Assembly (NCBI GenBank): GCA_964466035.1
Contig: CAYXLR010000009.1
Location: forward strand, 8,141 to 72,140
Length of the DNA stretch: 64,000 bases
Direction: 5' to 3'
Source of the DNA: JANQEA01 sp964466035
GTDB lineage: Bacteria > Bipolaricaulota > Bipolaricaulia > UBA7950 > UBA9294
The notes under the pieces were generated by a model that saw only the letters and a program-made list of their open reading frames with translations, was not told where the DNA came from and made no database searches. A program made the position numbers and the translations under genes. Shown here in pieces: positions 33,968 to 41,217 of the stretch. Every line of letters starts with the position of its first letter. The first letter of the stretch is position 1.

Positions 33968-34795
33968 CTAGATCGCCAGCTGGAGGAACGTGCCGACCGT
34001 GTCGAAGAAGACGCCGATCCCCTCGGGCACGACGGCGAGCCCGGCGCGAATCTCACCGGACCGGACGGCCCCCGCGGCTTCCGCGCGATTGAGATCGATC
34101 GCCACGATGCGGTACGTCGCCGCAGGGAGTGTCAGCTCGTGCGCAAGCAGGTACCCGCGAGCGTTGTCGAGGAACGCCTGTCGCTGCGCGTCCTCCGGAG
34201 CCATCCGATCGAGCTCCTTCATCACGGCCCGGAGCCGCTCCAGCGTGTCGCCGGAGAACCGCTCCGTGATGAACCGGAGAACGTCTTCCTTCGCCCGCAC
34301 CGCCGACGGAACGTCGCCCCCCGCCGGATCGTCGACCGGCTCGCGGGCCTCCTGAATGAAGATCCCGACGTTCGCATAGAAGACGCCGAGGCCCTTCGGC
34401 TCGAAGACCAGTCCGTCGAGCGGCTCCGAGACGCTGGTCCAGGCCTCGTCTTCCGCGACGGGCGGGATCGAGAAATCGATCGCCGTCACCTGGAACGAGT
34501 CGGACGGAAGATCGATGGGAAGCACGAAGTCCTGTACGACAAGGAACTCGCGCGGAAACTCGAGAAACGCCGCGCGCGTCTCCTCCTCGACCTCGAGGAC
34601 CCCCATCAACTCGACGAGCGCCGGCAGATACTCGTCGGGCAAGGTGATCAGGGTTCCGAGCACACGTTCGACGAACGGCTCCTCCTGACCGAGCGACAGC
34701 GCTGATGTGCCGATGACGAGGAGTGCCGCGATCCCCAGCACGAGTACGTTGCGAAGACAAACACAATGGTAACACGATCCGCGAGCCAACGTCAT
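33968..34795 (-). CDS. Secreted protein of unknown function with an internal duplication
   Basis: A 275-residue exported protein. Start ATG 34795 is chosen over 34801 because AAGGAGG is 8 nt from it. Signal region NVLVLGIAALLVIGTSALSLG. The mature part is two related halves of about 100 residues: the first has LPSDSFQVTAIDF then PKGLGVFYANVGIFIQ, the second LPAATYRIVAIDL then PEGIGVFFDTVGTFLQ. No known family was recognised. It is the first gene of the operon that continues with the three CARDB proteins, so it may act with them at the cell surface. Confidence 0.7.
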   Translation of the reverse strand: MTLARGSCYHCVCLRNVLVLGIAALLVIGTSALSLGQEEPFVERVLGTLITLPDEYLPALVELMGVLEVEEETRAAFLEFPREFLVVQDFVLPIDLPSDSFQVTAIDFSIPPVAEDEAWTSVSEPLDGLVFEPKGLGVFYANVGIFIQEAREPVDDPAGGDVPSAVRAKEDVLRFITERFSGDTLERLRAVMKELDRMAPEDAQRQAFLDNARGYLLAHELTLPAATYRIVAIDLNRAEAAGAVRSGEIRAGLAVVPEGIGVFFDTVGTFLQLAI

Positions 34796-34816
34796 GCGCA
34801 TTACCTCCTTCTTGTT

Positions 34817-34844
34817 ACTATAGTCCGATCGTCGCGGAGTGCAA
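34817..34844 (-). promoter_or_regulatory. Promoter of the four-gene secreted-protein operon
   Basis: On the minus strand TTGCAC (34844-34839), 16 bp, TATAGT (34822-34817). About 14 nt of leader with a strong AAGGAGG site precede the ATG at 34795. The rest of the 297-bp gap to glnS holds no gene. Confidence 0.65.
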
Positions 34845-35011
34845 ATCCTAGAGCTTCTTTCCCTCGCAGACATCGCGACCTCCTTCCTCGGTCGGTTCGA
34901 CGCGGTCGATCGACCGCGACTACGTACATGACATACTCCACAATTCGGTCGCGGTTTCGCAGATCGGGCCTGGGGTCCGGCGTTCGGTACCTTCGGGGCG
35001 CTCTTCACGGC

Positions 35012-35040
35012 ATGACATCGATACGCCACTGGACTAGAAT
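35012..35040 (+). promoter_or_regulatory. glnS promoter
   Basis: ATGACA (35012-35017), 17 bp, TAGAAT (35035-35040). The predicted leader of about 46 nt contains the four-codon cistron at 35082. Confidence 0.6.
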
Positions 35041-35081
35041 CGTCCCCGCTTTGTATTTCGACCCCGCAGGAGGGCGGAGAC

Positions 35082-35096
35082 ATGGGGCAGCGATGA
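35082..35096 (+). CDS. Four-codon upstream cistron (M-G-Q-R) overlapping the glnS start
   Basis: ATG GGG CAG CGA TGA at 35082-35096. Its ATG is 8 nt after AGGAGG (35068-35073), ideal spacing, whereas the glnS ATG (35093) is 19 nt away. The TGA overlaps the glnS ATG, so ribosomes finishing this cistron could restart on glnS. The third codon is a glutamine CAG, the codon read by tRNA-Gln(CUG). It may be a coincidence of sequence. Confidence 0.4.
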   Translation: MGQR

Positions 35097-36805
35097 GCGC
35101 GGACAGGGAGGGGCTCGACTTCATCCGGAGGATCGTCGCCGAGGACGTCGCGAAGGGGAAGGACGACGGGCGGGTCCGGACCCGGTGGCCGCCGGAGCCG
35201 AACGGCTACATCCACATCGGCCACGCGATGGGATGCCTCCTCGCGTACTCGATCGCGCAGGAGTTCGGCGGCGAGTTCAACCTCCGATTCGACGACACGA
35301 ATCCGTCCGCCGAGGAGCAGGAGTTCGTCGACGCGATCGTCGACGACCTCCGATGGCTCGGCGTCGACTGGGAGGATCGGCTCTTCTTCGCGTCCGACTA
35401 CTTCGAGCAGCTGTACGAGTGGGCCGAGCACCTCATACGAGACGGGAAGGCGTACGTCTGCGATCTGTCGCCGGAGGAGATCCGGGCGTACCGCGGGACG
35501 GCCGGCGGGCCGGGGCCGGACGGCGTGACGCCGCCGGGTACGAACTGCCCGTACCGGAATCGGTCGGTCGAGGAGAACCTCGACCTGTTCCGAAGGATGC
35601 GGGCCGGCGAGTTCCCCGACGGATCCCGGACGCTCCGGGCGAGGATCGACATGGCCCACCCGAACCTGAACATGCGCGATCCTGTGATGTACCGGATCCT
35701 TCGGGCGCACCATCACCGCCAGGGCGGCGCGTGGTGCATCTACCCGACCTACGACTGGACGCACGGCCAGTCGGACGCGATCGAGGGGATCACGCACTCG
35801 ACCTGCAGCCTCGAGTTCGAGAACCATCGGCCGCTGTACGACTGGTTCCTGGACAACCTCCCGGTGCCGCACCGACCGCGCCAGATCGAGTACGGCCGGA
35901 TGAACCTCGGCCACACCGTGACGAGCAAGCGATGGCTCCGCCGGCTCGTGGAAGACCGCCACGTCGACGGCTGGGACGATCCGCGGATGCCGACGATCCG
36001 AGGGATGCGCCGTCGCGGCTACACGCCGGAGGCGATCCGGGACTTCATCGGTCGGATTGGGGTGACGAAGTCGGAGGGGATCGTCGAGACGGCCCTCCTC
36101 GAGCACTGCCTCCGGCAGGACCTGAACCTGCGCGCCCCTCGCGCGATGGGGGTCCTCGATCCGCTGAAGGTCGTCCTGACGAACTACCCGGACGACCTCG
36201 TCGAGGAGCTCGACGCGATCAACAACCCCGAGGACGCGTCGGCCGGAACGCGGAAGGTCCCGTTCTCGAAGACCCTGTACATCGAGCGCGAGGACTTCAT
36301 GGAGGACCCGCCGAAGAAGTTCTACCGGCTCGCTCCGGGGCGGGAGGTTCGGCTCCGGTACGCCTACTTCATCACCTGCGAGGAGGTCGTCAAGGACGCC
36401 GAGGGGAACGTCGTCGAGCTGCGGTGCTCCTACGATCTGGAGACGCGAGGCGGGGACGCCCCGGACGGCCGAAAGGTGAAGGCGACGCTCCACTGGGTTT
36501 CCGCGGCGCACGCGATCGACGCCGAGGTCCGGCTGTACGACGTGCTGTTCTCCGTCGAGAACCCGAGCCGTGTCGAGGAGGGCGGGAACTGGCTCGACCA
36601 CCTCAACCCCGAGTCGTTCACGGTGAAGTCAGGCTGCAAGCTTGAGCCGGGCCTCGCCGACGCGAAGCCCGGAGAGCGGTTCCAGTTCGAGCGGAAGGGC
36701 TACTTCTGCGTCGATCCGGACGCGTCCGCCAATCGCCTTGTCTTCAACCGGACGGTGACCCTCCGCGACACGTGGGCCAAGCTGCGGAGCCGCTCGCGGG
36801 CGTAG
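35093..36805 (+). CDS. glnS: Glutaminyl-tRNA synthetase
   Basis: Class I synthetase that charges tRNA-Gln directly with glutamine. 570 residues, close to E. coli GlnRS (554). The HIGH motif reads PNGYIHIGHA (about residue 37); the KMSKS loop is HTVTSKRWL, with Thr at the usual Met position. TYDWTHGQSDAIEGITHS and the C-terminal anticodon-binding beta barrels (REDFMEDPPKKFYRL onward) are GlnRS-specific and rule out GluRS. GlnRS is sporadic in bacteria and usually acquired by transfer; a matching tRNA-Gln lies at 22005. The start is the ATG overlapping the upstream four-codon cistron. Confidence 0.96.
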   Translation: MSADREGLDFIRRIVAEDVAKGKDDGRVRTRWPPEPNGYIHIGHAMGCLLAYSIAQEFGGEFNLRFDDTNPSAEEQEFVDAIVDDLRWLGVDWEDRLFFASDYFEQLYEWAEHLIRDGKAYVCDLSPEEIRAYRGTAGGPGPDGVTPPGTNCPYRNRSVEENLDLFRRMRAGEFPDGSRTLRARIDMAHPNLNMRDPVMYRILRAHHHRQGGAWCIYPTYDWTHGQSDAIEGITHSTCSLEFENHRPLYDWFLDNLPVPHRPRQIEYGRMNLGHTVTSKRWLRRLVEDRHVDGWDDPRMPTIRGMRRRGYTPEAIRDFIGRIGVTKSEGIVETALLEHCLRQDLNLRAPRAMGVLDPLKVVLTNYPDDLVEELDAINNPEDASAGTRKVPFSKTLYIEREDFMEDPPKKFYRLAPGREVRLRYAYFITCEEVVKDAEGNVVELRCSYDLETRGGDAPDGRKVKATLHWVSAAHAIDAEVRLYDVLFSVENPSRVEEGGNWLDHLNPESFTVKSGCKLEPGLADAKPGERFQFERKGYFCVDPDASANRLVFNRTVTLRDTWAKLRSRSRA

Positions 36806-36858
36806 CGGCTCGAGGGATCAATCCTCCAACAGGTCGCCGCCGAACGCGATGACGCCCG

Positions 36859-36981
36859 TCAGCGGCCGGCCTGCTCGATGAACGACGGCGCGATCCGGTG
36901 ATTGAGGAAGCCGTCGACCTGGAGGAACTCCGGGCCGAGAACCTTCGCCTCACGGCGGATCCAGTCCTGGAGCACGCTCAT
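36859..36981 (-). pseudogene. Remnant of xanthine phosphoribosyltransferase (xpt)
   Basis: A 40-codon ORF starting at ATG 36981 after a GGGGGG ribosome-binding site. It matches the first 40 residues of Xpt: RREAKVLGPEFLQVDGFLNH aligns with the family's N-terminal segment that contains VDSFLNHQIDP. A stop follows where the family continues for another 150 residues with the PRPP-binding site, which is absent. It is best read as a truncated gene, divergent from the pyr operon and convergent with glnS. The upstream signals look intact, so it may still be expressed as a short peptide. Confidence 0.65.
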
Positions 36982-37053
36982 GCGATCCCCCCCTCGGATG
37001 CGTTCAGAGCCGTTCGACCAGAGATACCGGATCTTGCGGCAAGGATCGAGCAC

Positions 37054-37083
37054 TTGCCCGGACGCGGCGGTCTTGTGTATGAT
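37054..37083 (+). promoter_or_regulatory. pyr operon promoter
   Basis: TTGCCC (37054-37059), 18 bp, TATGAT (37078-37083). A 7-bp hairpin (TCGGTTC 37083-37089 with GAACCGA 37094-37100) begins at the -10 box and covers the predicted start site, a possible operator or pause structure. Confidence 0.6.
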
Positions 37084-37116
37084 CGGTTCCCGAGAACCGA
37101 AGAGGGGGGTCCTCGG

Positions 37117-37887
37117 GTGGAGACGCGCACGAAGCGGCGAACGGCACCGACCCGAAGCGGGTCGGTTTTTTCTGCCCCGAACGCCACCCTGGTCGAACGA
37201 CAACGCGGCGAGGGGTACGCGCGCGTTTGGCTCGCCGGCGTCGACGGCGTCCGGAGCGCCCGGCCGGGGCAGTTCATCATGATGCGACGATTGGGAAGCC
37301 CGGCGCTCCCGCGCGCGTTCTCCGTCCTCGGCGTCGGGCCGGGTCGGGTCGAGCTGTTCGTCAAGCTCGACGGCCTCCTCCGCGAGCTTCTCGGATCGGC
37401 CCCGCTCGGGACGCGGTTCGAGCTGCGCGGTCCGTACGGCGTGCCGTACGAGGAGCGGATCGATCCGGGGCGGAGGTACGTCCTCGTCGGAGGAGGAAGC
37501 GGAGCGGCGCCGCTGCTGTTCCTCCACGAGCGACGTCCCGATCTCGTGTCGGACCTCGTCCTCGGCTTTCGGCACGGCGGGGCCGACGACCTGTTCCCGG
37601 CCCTCGACCTCGTCGTCGAGGCGACGAGCTGCCAGAGGGCGTCCGATCGGCTGGCCGACGTCTGGAGGCCTGGGCTCGGCATCGTCGGCTGCGGACCGGA
37701 GCCGATGCTGCGGACGGTCGGCGCGCGGTATCGGGACGAGCCGGCCGTGTACGTCTCGCTGGAGGCCCGCCTCGGATGCGGGATCGGATCGTGCCTCGGA
37801 TGTAGCATCCCGACGGCCCACGGGACGCGAAGGATCTGTCGCGACGGGCCCCTGTTCGCCTGCTCGGAGATCCCGTGGCTGCGCTGA
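37117..37887 (+). CDS. pyrK: Dihydroorotate dehydrogenase B electron-transfer subunit
   Basis: Iron-sulfur flavoprotein that carries electrons from dihydroorotate dehydrogenase PyrD to NAD+. 256 residues from a GTG at 37117, 7 nt after AGGGGGG. The FAD-binding RAFSV and the nucleotide-binding GGGSGAAPLLFL are present. The 2Fe-2S ligands lie in CGIGSCLGC with a further Cys in RRICRDG. Homology begins near NATLVERQ, about residue 24; the first 23 codons run across the attenuator hairpin at 37146-37171. No conventional start codon lies between the hairpin and the conserved part, so translation probably does cross it. First gene of pyrK-D-F-E. Confidence 0.9.
   Translation: METRTKRRTAPTRSGSVFSAPNATLVERQRGEGYARVWLAGVDGVRSARPGQFIMMRRLGSPALPRAFSVLGVGPGRVELFVKLDGLLRELLGSAPLGTRFELRGPYGVPYEERIDPGRRYVLVGGGSGAAPLLFLHERRPDLVSDLVLGFRHGGADDLFPALDLVVEATSCQRASDRLADVWRPGLGIVGCGPEPMLRTVGARYRDEPAVYVSLEARLGCGIGSCLGCSIPTAHGTRRICRDGPLFACSEIPWLR
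37146..37171 (+). promoter_or_regulatory. Attenuator/terminator hairpin inside the pyrK reading frame
   Basis: A 9-bp GC-rich stem (ACCGACCCG 37146-37154 with CGGGTCGGT 37158-37166) with a 3-nt loop, running into six T (37166-37171). It has the form of a rho-independent terminator, about 55-80 nt after the predicted start of transcription, and lies within the codons of the pyrK N-terminus. Confidence 0.75.
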
Positions 37888-38801
37888 CGGTCCGCACCGC
37901 CTTGTTCGAGCTTGCGACGCCGATCGTCCTTGCGTCGGGCCCCGCGGCGTTCGGACAGGAGCTCCTGGAGGCGCTCGACTACGCGACGGTCGGCGCGCTG
38001 ACGACCAAGACGGTCACGCCCCGGCCGCTCCCAGGGAACCCCCAGCCGCGGCTGGTCGACTGCCCCTGCGGGGTGCTCAACTCGATCGGGCTCGAGAACC
38101 CGGGGTTCGACCGGTTCGTGGAGGCGTCCCTGTCGGCGATCCTCGACCTGCCGACGCGGCGGATCGTCAGCCTGGCGGCGGAGCGTCCCGAGGAGGTGGC
38201 GCGGATGGCCGCGCGGCTCGCCGGCATCGAGGGGATCGACGGACTGGAGCTGAACCTGTCGTGTCCCAACGTCGACGACGTCGTCATCGGCTCCGACCCG
38301 ACGATCGTCGGCTCGTTCGTTCGGGCCGTCCGCTCGGAGATCGAACGGCCGCTGCTCGTCAAGCTGCCCGGCGACACCGGACCGCTGATCGCCTCGGCCG
38401 ACGCCGCCCTGGCCGCCGGCGCGAACGGTCTCACGCTGATCAACTCGGTCCGCGGCCTGCGGATCGATCATCGCGTCGGGCGCCCGATGCTGCACCGGAA
38501 GACGGGCGGACTGAGCGGGCCGGCGATCCTCCCAGTCGCACTGGCCCGCGTCTACGAGGCGCGGCGCGCGTTCCCCGAAACGTTCATCGTCGGGACCGGC
38601 GGCGTGACGGACGTCGAGAGCCTGATCGAGATGCTGGCCGCCGGCGCCGACGCCGTCGGGATCGGGTACGGGATCATGGCGAACCCCCGCCTCCCGATGG
38701 ACCTCGCCGCCGGGCTCGCCGGGTGGCTCGCCGAACGTCGGCTCGCGTCGGTCGAAGACGTGATCGGCGCCGCCCATCGAGGAGGGTTCGTTGTTCCTTG
38801 A
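37875..38801 (+). CDS. pyrD: Dihydroorotate dehydrogenase B catalytic subunit
   Basis: FMN enzyme oxidising dihydroorotate to orotate, the fourth step of UMP synthesis; class 1B because it pairs with PyrK. 308 residues from GTG 37875, overlapping pyrK by 13 bp. The catalytic Cys lies in ELNLSCPNVDD (about residue 134), the class 1 base. FMN-binding segments KTVTPRPLPGNPQPRL and GTGGVTDVES are present. An NAD+-linked enzyme suits an anaerobe or facultative organism. Confidence 0.95.
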   Translation: MAALTVRTALFELATPIVLASGPAAFGQELLEALDYATVGALTTKTVTPRPLPGNPQPRLVDCPCGVLNSIGLENPGFDRFVEASLSAILDLPTRRIVSLAAERPEEVARMAARLAGIEGIDGLELNLSCPNVDDVVIGSDPTIVGSFVRAVRSEIERPLLVKLPGDTGPLIASADAALAAGANGLTLINSVRGLRIDHRVGRPMLHRKTGGLSGPAILPVALARVYEARRAFPETFIVGTGGVTDVESLIEMLAAGADAVGIGYGIMANPRLPMDLAAGLAGWLAERRLASVEDVIGAAHRGGFVVP

Positions 38802-39573
38802 CGAGGCGCGGGCCGCCCGGAGCGAGGTCGGAAGCTCTCTCTGCGTCGGGCTCGACCCCCATCCGGATCGGCTGCCGGAGCCGTTCGCCGAGACGGCCGA
38901 CGGGCTGCGGAGCTTTCTGGCCGACGTCGTCGAGAAGACGTCGCCTCACGCGAGCGTCTACAAGCCGAACGCCGCGTTCTACGAGGAGCGCGGCCCCGAG
39001 GGGCTCACCGTGCTCCGGGAGGCGATCGAATCGGTCCACGGCGCCAGCCGCCCCGTGATCCTCGACGCGAAGCGAGGCGACATCGCGTCGACGGCTCGGT
39101 CGTACGCGCGCGCCGCGTTCGATCTGCTCGGGGCCGACGCGATCACGATCGTCCCGTACATGGGCGAGGACGCCGTCGTGCCGTTTCTCGACCGCGGCCG
39201 CTTCGTCTTCCTCCTGGCGCTGCCGTCCAACCCTTCGGCCGCGGCGATCGTCGACCACGGCGCCCCGCCGCTCTACGAAATCGTCGGTCGGTTGGCGCTC
39301 GAGCTGGAACGCCGGTACCCGGGCCAGGTCGGGCTGGTCGTCGGAGCGACGCGGCCGGAGCCGGCGGTGGCGCTGCACGAACTGGCCCCGGAGCTGCCTT
39401 GGCTCGTTCCCGGGGTCGGCGCGCAGGGCGGGAACCTCGCCGCGCTGTCCGGCGCGCTCGTAGGGGGACACGAGGCGTGGGTGAACGTCTCCCGGGCGAT
39501 CCTGTTCGATCCGGAGCCGGCGACGGCGGCCGAGACGTGGCGACGGGAGATCGGGGTGTGGCGACGTGGATGA
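38791..39573 (+). CDS. pyrF: Orotidine-5'-phosphate decarboxylase
   Basis: Converts OMP to UMP. 260 residues from a TTG at 38791 preceded by GGAGGG; this overlaps pyrD by 11 bp. Subgroup 2 (the mycobacterial/longer type), with the catalytic D-x-K-R-x-D in ILDAKRGDIASTA. N-terminal SLCVGLDPHPDRLP is typical. It is coupled to pyrE by an 8-bp overlap. Confidence 0.94.
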   Translation: MFLDEARAARSEVGSSLCVGLDPHPDRLPEPFAETADGLRSFLADVVEKTSPHASVYKPNAAFYEERGPEGLTVLREAIESVHGASRPVILDAKRGDIASTARSYARAAFDLLGADAITIVPYMGEDAVVPFLDRGRFVFLLALPSNPSAAAIVDHGAPPLYEIVGRLALELERRYPGQVGLVVGATRPEPAVALHELAPELPWLVPGVGAQGGNLAALSGALVGGHEAWVNVSRAILFDPEPATAAETWRREIGVWRRG

Positions 39574-40162
39574 CCGGCACGGGTGGCGCCGACGGCTCGA
39601 ATCGACCGGCGCCCTTCGAACCGGCCACTTCCTCCTCGCGTCGGGAAGGCATTCGGGACAGTACGTCCAGTGCGCCCGCCTTCTCGAGCACCCGTCGATC
39701 GCCGCCGAGGCCGGAGCCGCGCTCGCGGCGCGGCTTCCGGCAAACGTCGATCGGATCGTCTCCCCTCCGCTCGGTGCCCTCCTGATCGGCTACGAGGTGG
39801 CGCGCGCCCTCGACGTCCCGTTCGCCTTCCCGGAGCGCGGGGGCGACGGCCTCCCGACGCTGCGCCGGGGGTTCGAGATCTCCCCGGGCGAGCGGATCGC
39901 GATCGTCGAGGACGTCGTCACGACCGGGCGGACGACCGGCGAGACCGTCGACCTCCTGCAGCGGCTCGGCGCCGACGTCGTGGCGGTGGCCGCGATCGTC
40001 GACCGATCGATCGAACACGCGGTCCGCGGGCGGCCGATCGAGTCGCTCCTCCGCCTGTCGATCCCGACCTACGACGAGCACGAATGTCCGCTGTGCGCGA
40101 GCGGGGTGCCGATCGTGAAGCCGGGGAGCCGGTCAACCGACGGAGAGCCGCCGCGCCGGTGA
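39566..40162 (+). CDS. pyrE: Orotate phosphoribosyltransferase
   Basis: Makes OMP from orotate and PRPP. 198 residues from a GTG at 39566. The PRPP-binding motif IVEDVVTTGRTTGE is intact. The C-terminus has ECPLCASGVPIVKPGSR, a Cys pair seen in PyrE of thermophile-type lineages and possibly metal-binding. Last gene of the pyr operon; pyrB, pyrC and carAB are not in the window. No terminator is evident. Confidence 0.93.
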   Translation: MDDRHGWRRRLESTGALRTGHFLLASGRHSGQYVQCARLLEHPSIAAEAGAALAARLPANVDRIVSPPLGALLIGYEVARALDVPFAFPERGGDGLPTLRRGFEISPGERIAIVEDVVTTGRTTGETVDLLQRLGADVVAVAAIVDRSIEHAVRGRPIESLLRLSIPTYDEHECPLCASGVPIVKPGSRSTDGEPPRR

Positions 40163-40187
40163 ACGGGTCGGCCCCTCCGCGCCCCAC

Positions 40188-40193
40188 TATAAT
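40188..40193 (+). promoter_or_regulatory. Candidate -10 box for the PDZ-domain gene
   Basis: A consensus TATAAT at 40188-40193, 37 nt before the ATG at 40231. No good -35 box lies at the right spacing, so it may need an activator. Confidence 0.35.
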
Positions 40194-40230
40194 GAAGCGA
40201 CGCAGTGGAAGAGAACGCAAGGGGGGATCG

Positions 40231-41208
40231 ATGAACAGGAGTGCAGTTTTCGTCTTGCTGATCGTCTGTGCGTTCTTCGCGTGCGCCGTTCACGCGGCCA
40301 CCGGGACGTACGTCGAAGTGGAAATCGAGGTCTTTCGGCCGTGGGGGATCCTCAACTGGGGAAGTTGGCAGACGCTGGAGACGCGGTTCGTCACGACGCG
40401 GCTCGCGCCGATCGCGCCGGAGGACGCCGAGGCGTTGGCCGGTTTTCGAACGCCCTGCGCCATCGGAGAGGGCGAGGAGACGGCGTGCACTCTCCTCGCG
40501 GGGCTTCGGAACGCCTCGACGCAGTCGCACGCGCTGCCCGCCGAGCTCGGCAAGGAGTACCGGGTGGTCCTTCGGAACCTGACCGATTCCCATCTCGGCG
40601 TCGTGCTGTCGGTCGACGGCCTGAACACCAACGGGAACGCGCCGGTTCTCGGCGACGCGGCGGATCGCAAGTGGATCCTCCTCCCGCGGCAGACGGTGCG
40701 GATCGCCGGCTGGCAGATCTCGGAGGACGAGGCGCTCCAGTTCCGGTTCGCCACCCCGAGCAAGACGCATTCCCCGCTCACGAAGGAGCACGGGGGGATC
40801 GTCGTCTACGTCTACCTCCCGAACCCGCTCGGGACGGACCACGTACGAGGCACGGAGGCCGGAGCGATCATCGGACAGCCGACCGTCCGCATCCCGTTCG
40901 CGCCGGCGACGGACGGCCCGATCGAGACGATCGCGCTCGACTACTCGAGCGACTCGGTGCGGCTCGGGATCCTCTGCACCGAGACCGACGGACCGGGGAT
41001 CCGGATCGTCGGCGTGATCGAGGGGACGATCGCCGAGGTGAAGGGGCTGCGCGCCGGGGACGTGATCACCTACGCCGACGCCCGTCCGATCGATTCCTGC
41101 CGGGACCTCGGCGACCTGCTGGCGGCGAAGTCGCCCGGGGACCGGATCGTGGTGAAGGTCCACCGCGAGGAGCGCGTCTTCCTGCTGACGCTGGAACTCG
41201 GAACGTAG
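40231..41208 (+). CDS. Secreted PDZ-domain protein of unknown function
   Basis: A 325-residue exported protein. The ATG at 40231 follows a GGGGGG ribosome-binding site by 4 nt. Signal peptide: SAVFVLLIVCAFFACAVHA. A beta-rich middle part (about 25-215) is unrecognised and contains a Cys pair (TPCAIGEGEETAC). The C-terminal 85 residues are a PDZ domain (IRIVGVIEGTIAEVKGLRAG, then GDVITYADARPI). There is no protease domain, so it is not a DegP or CtpA-type protease by itself. It converges with the caspase-PKD gene, ending 9 bp from it. Confidence 0.7.
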   Translation: MNRSAVFVLLIVCAFFACAVHAATGTYVEVEIEVFRPWGILNWGSWQTLETRFVTTRLAPIAPEDAEALAGFRTPCAIGEGEETACTLLAGLRNASTQSHALPAELGKEYRVVLRNLTDSHLGVVLSVDGLNTNGNAPVLGDAADRKWILLPRQTVRIAGWQISEDEALQFRFATPSKTHSPLTKEHGGIVVYVYLPNPLGTDHVRGTEAGAIIGQPTVRIPFAPATDGPIETIALDYSSDSVRLGILCTETDGPGIRIVGVIEGTIAEVKGLRAGDVITYADARPIDSCRDLGDLLAAKSPGDRIVVKVHREERVFLLTLELGT

Positions 41209-41217
41209 CGCGATCGG

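Noticed and set aside
36817..36861. A frameshifted continuation of the xpt remnant
   Set aside because: The +1 frame gives about 14 residues that do not match the Xpt family, so a simple frameshift does not restore the gene.
40160..40193. A full promoter for the PDZ-domain gene
   Set aside because: Only the -10 box is convincing; no -35 hexamer within 15-19 bp resembles TTGACA.
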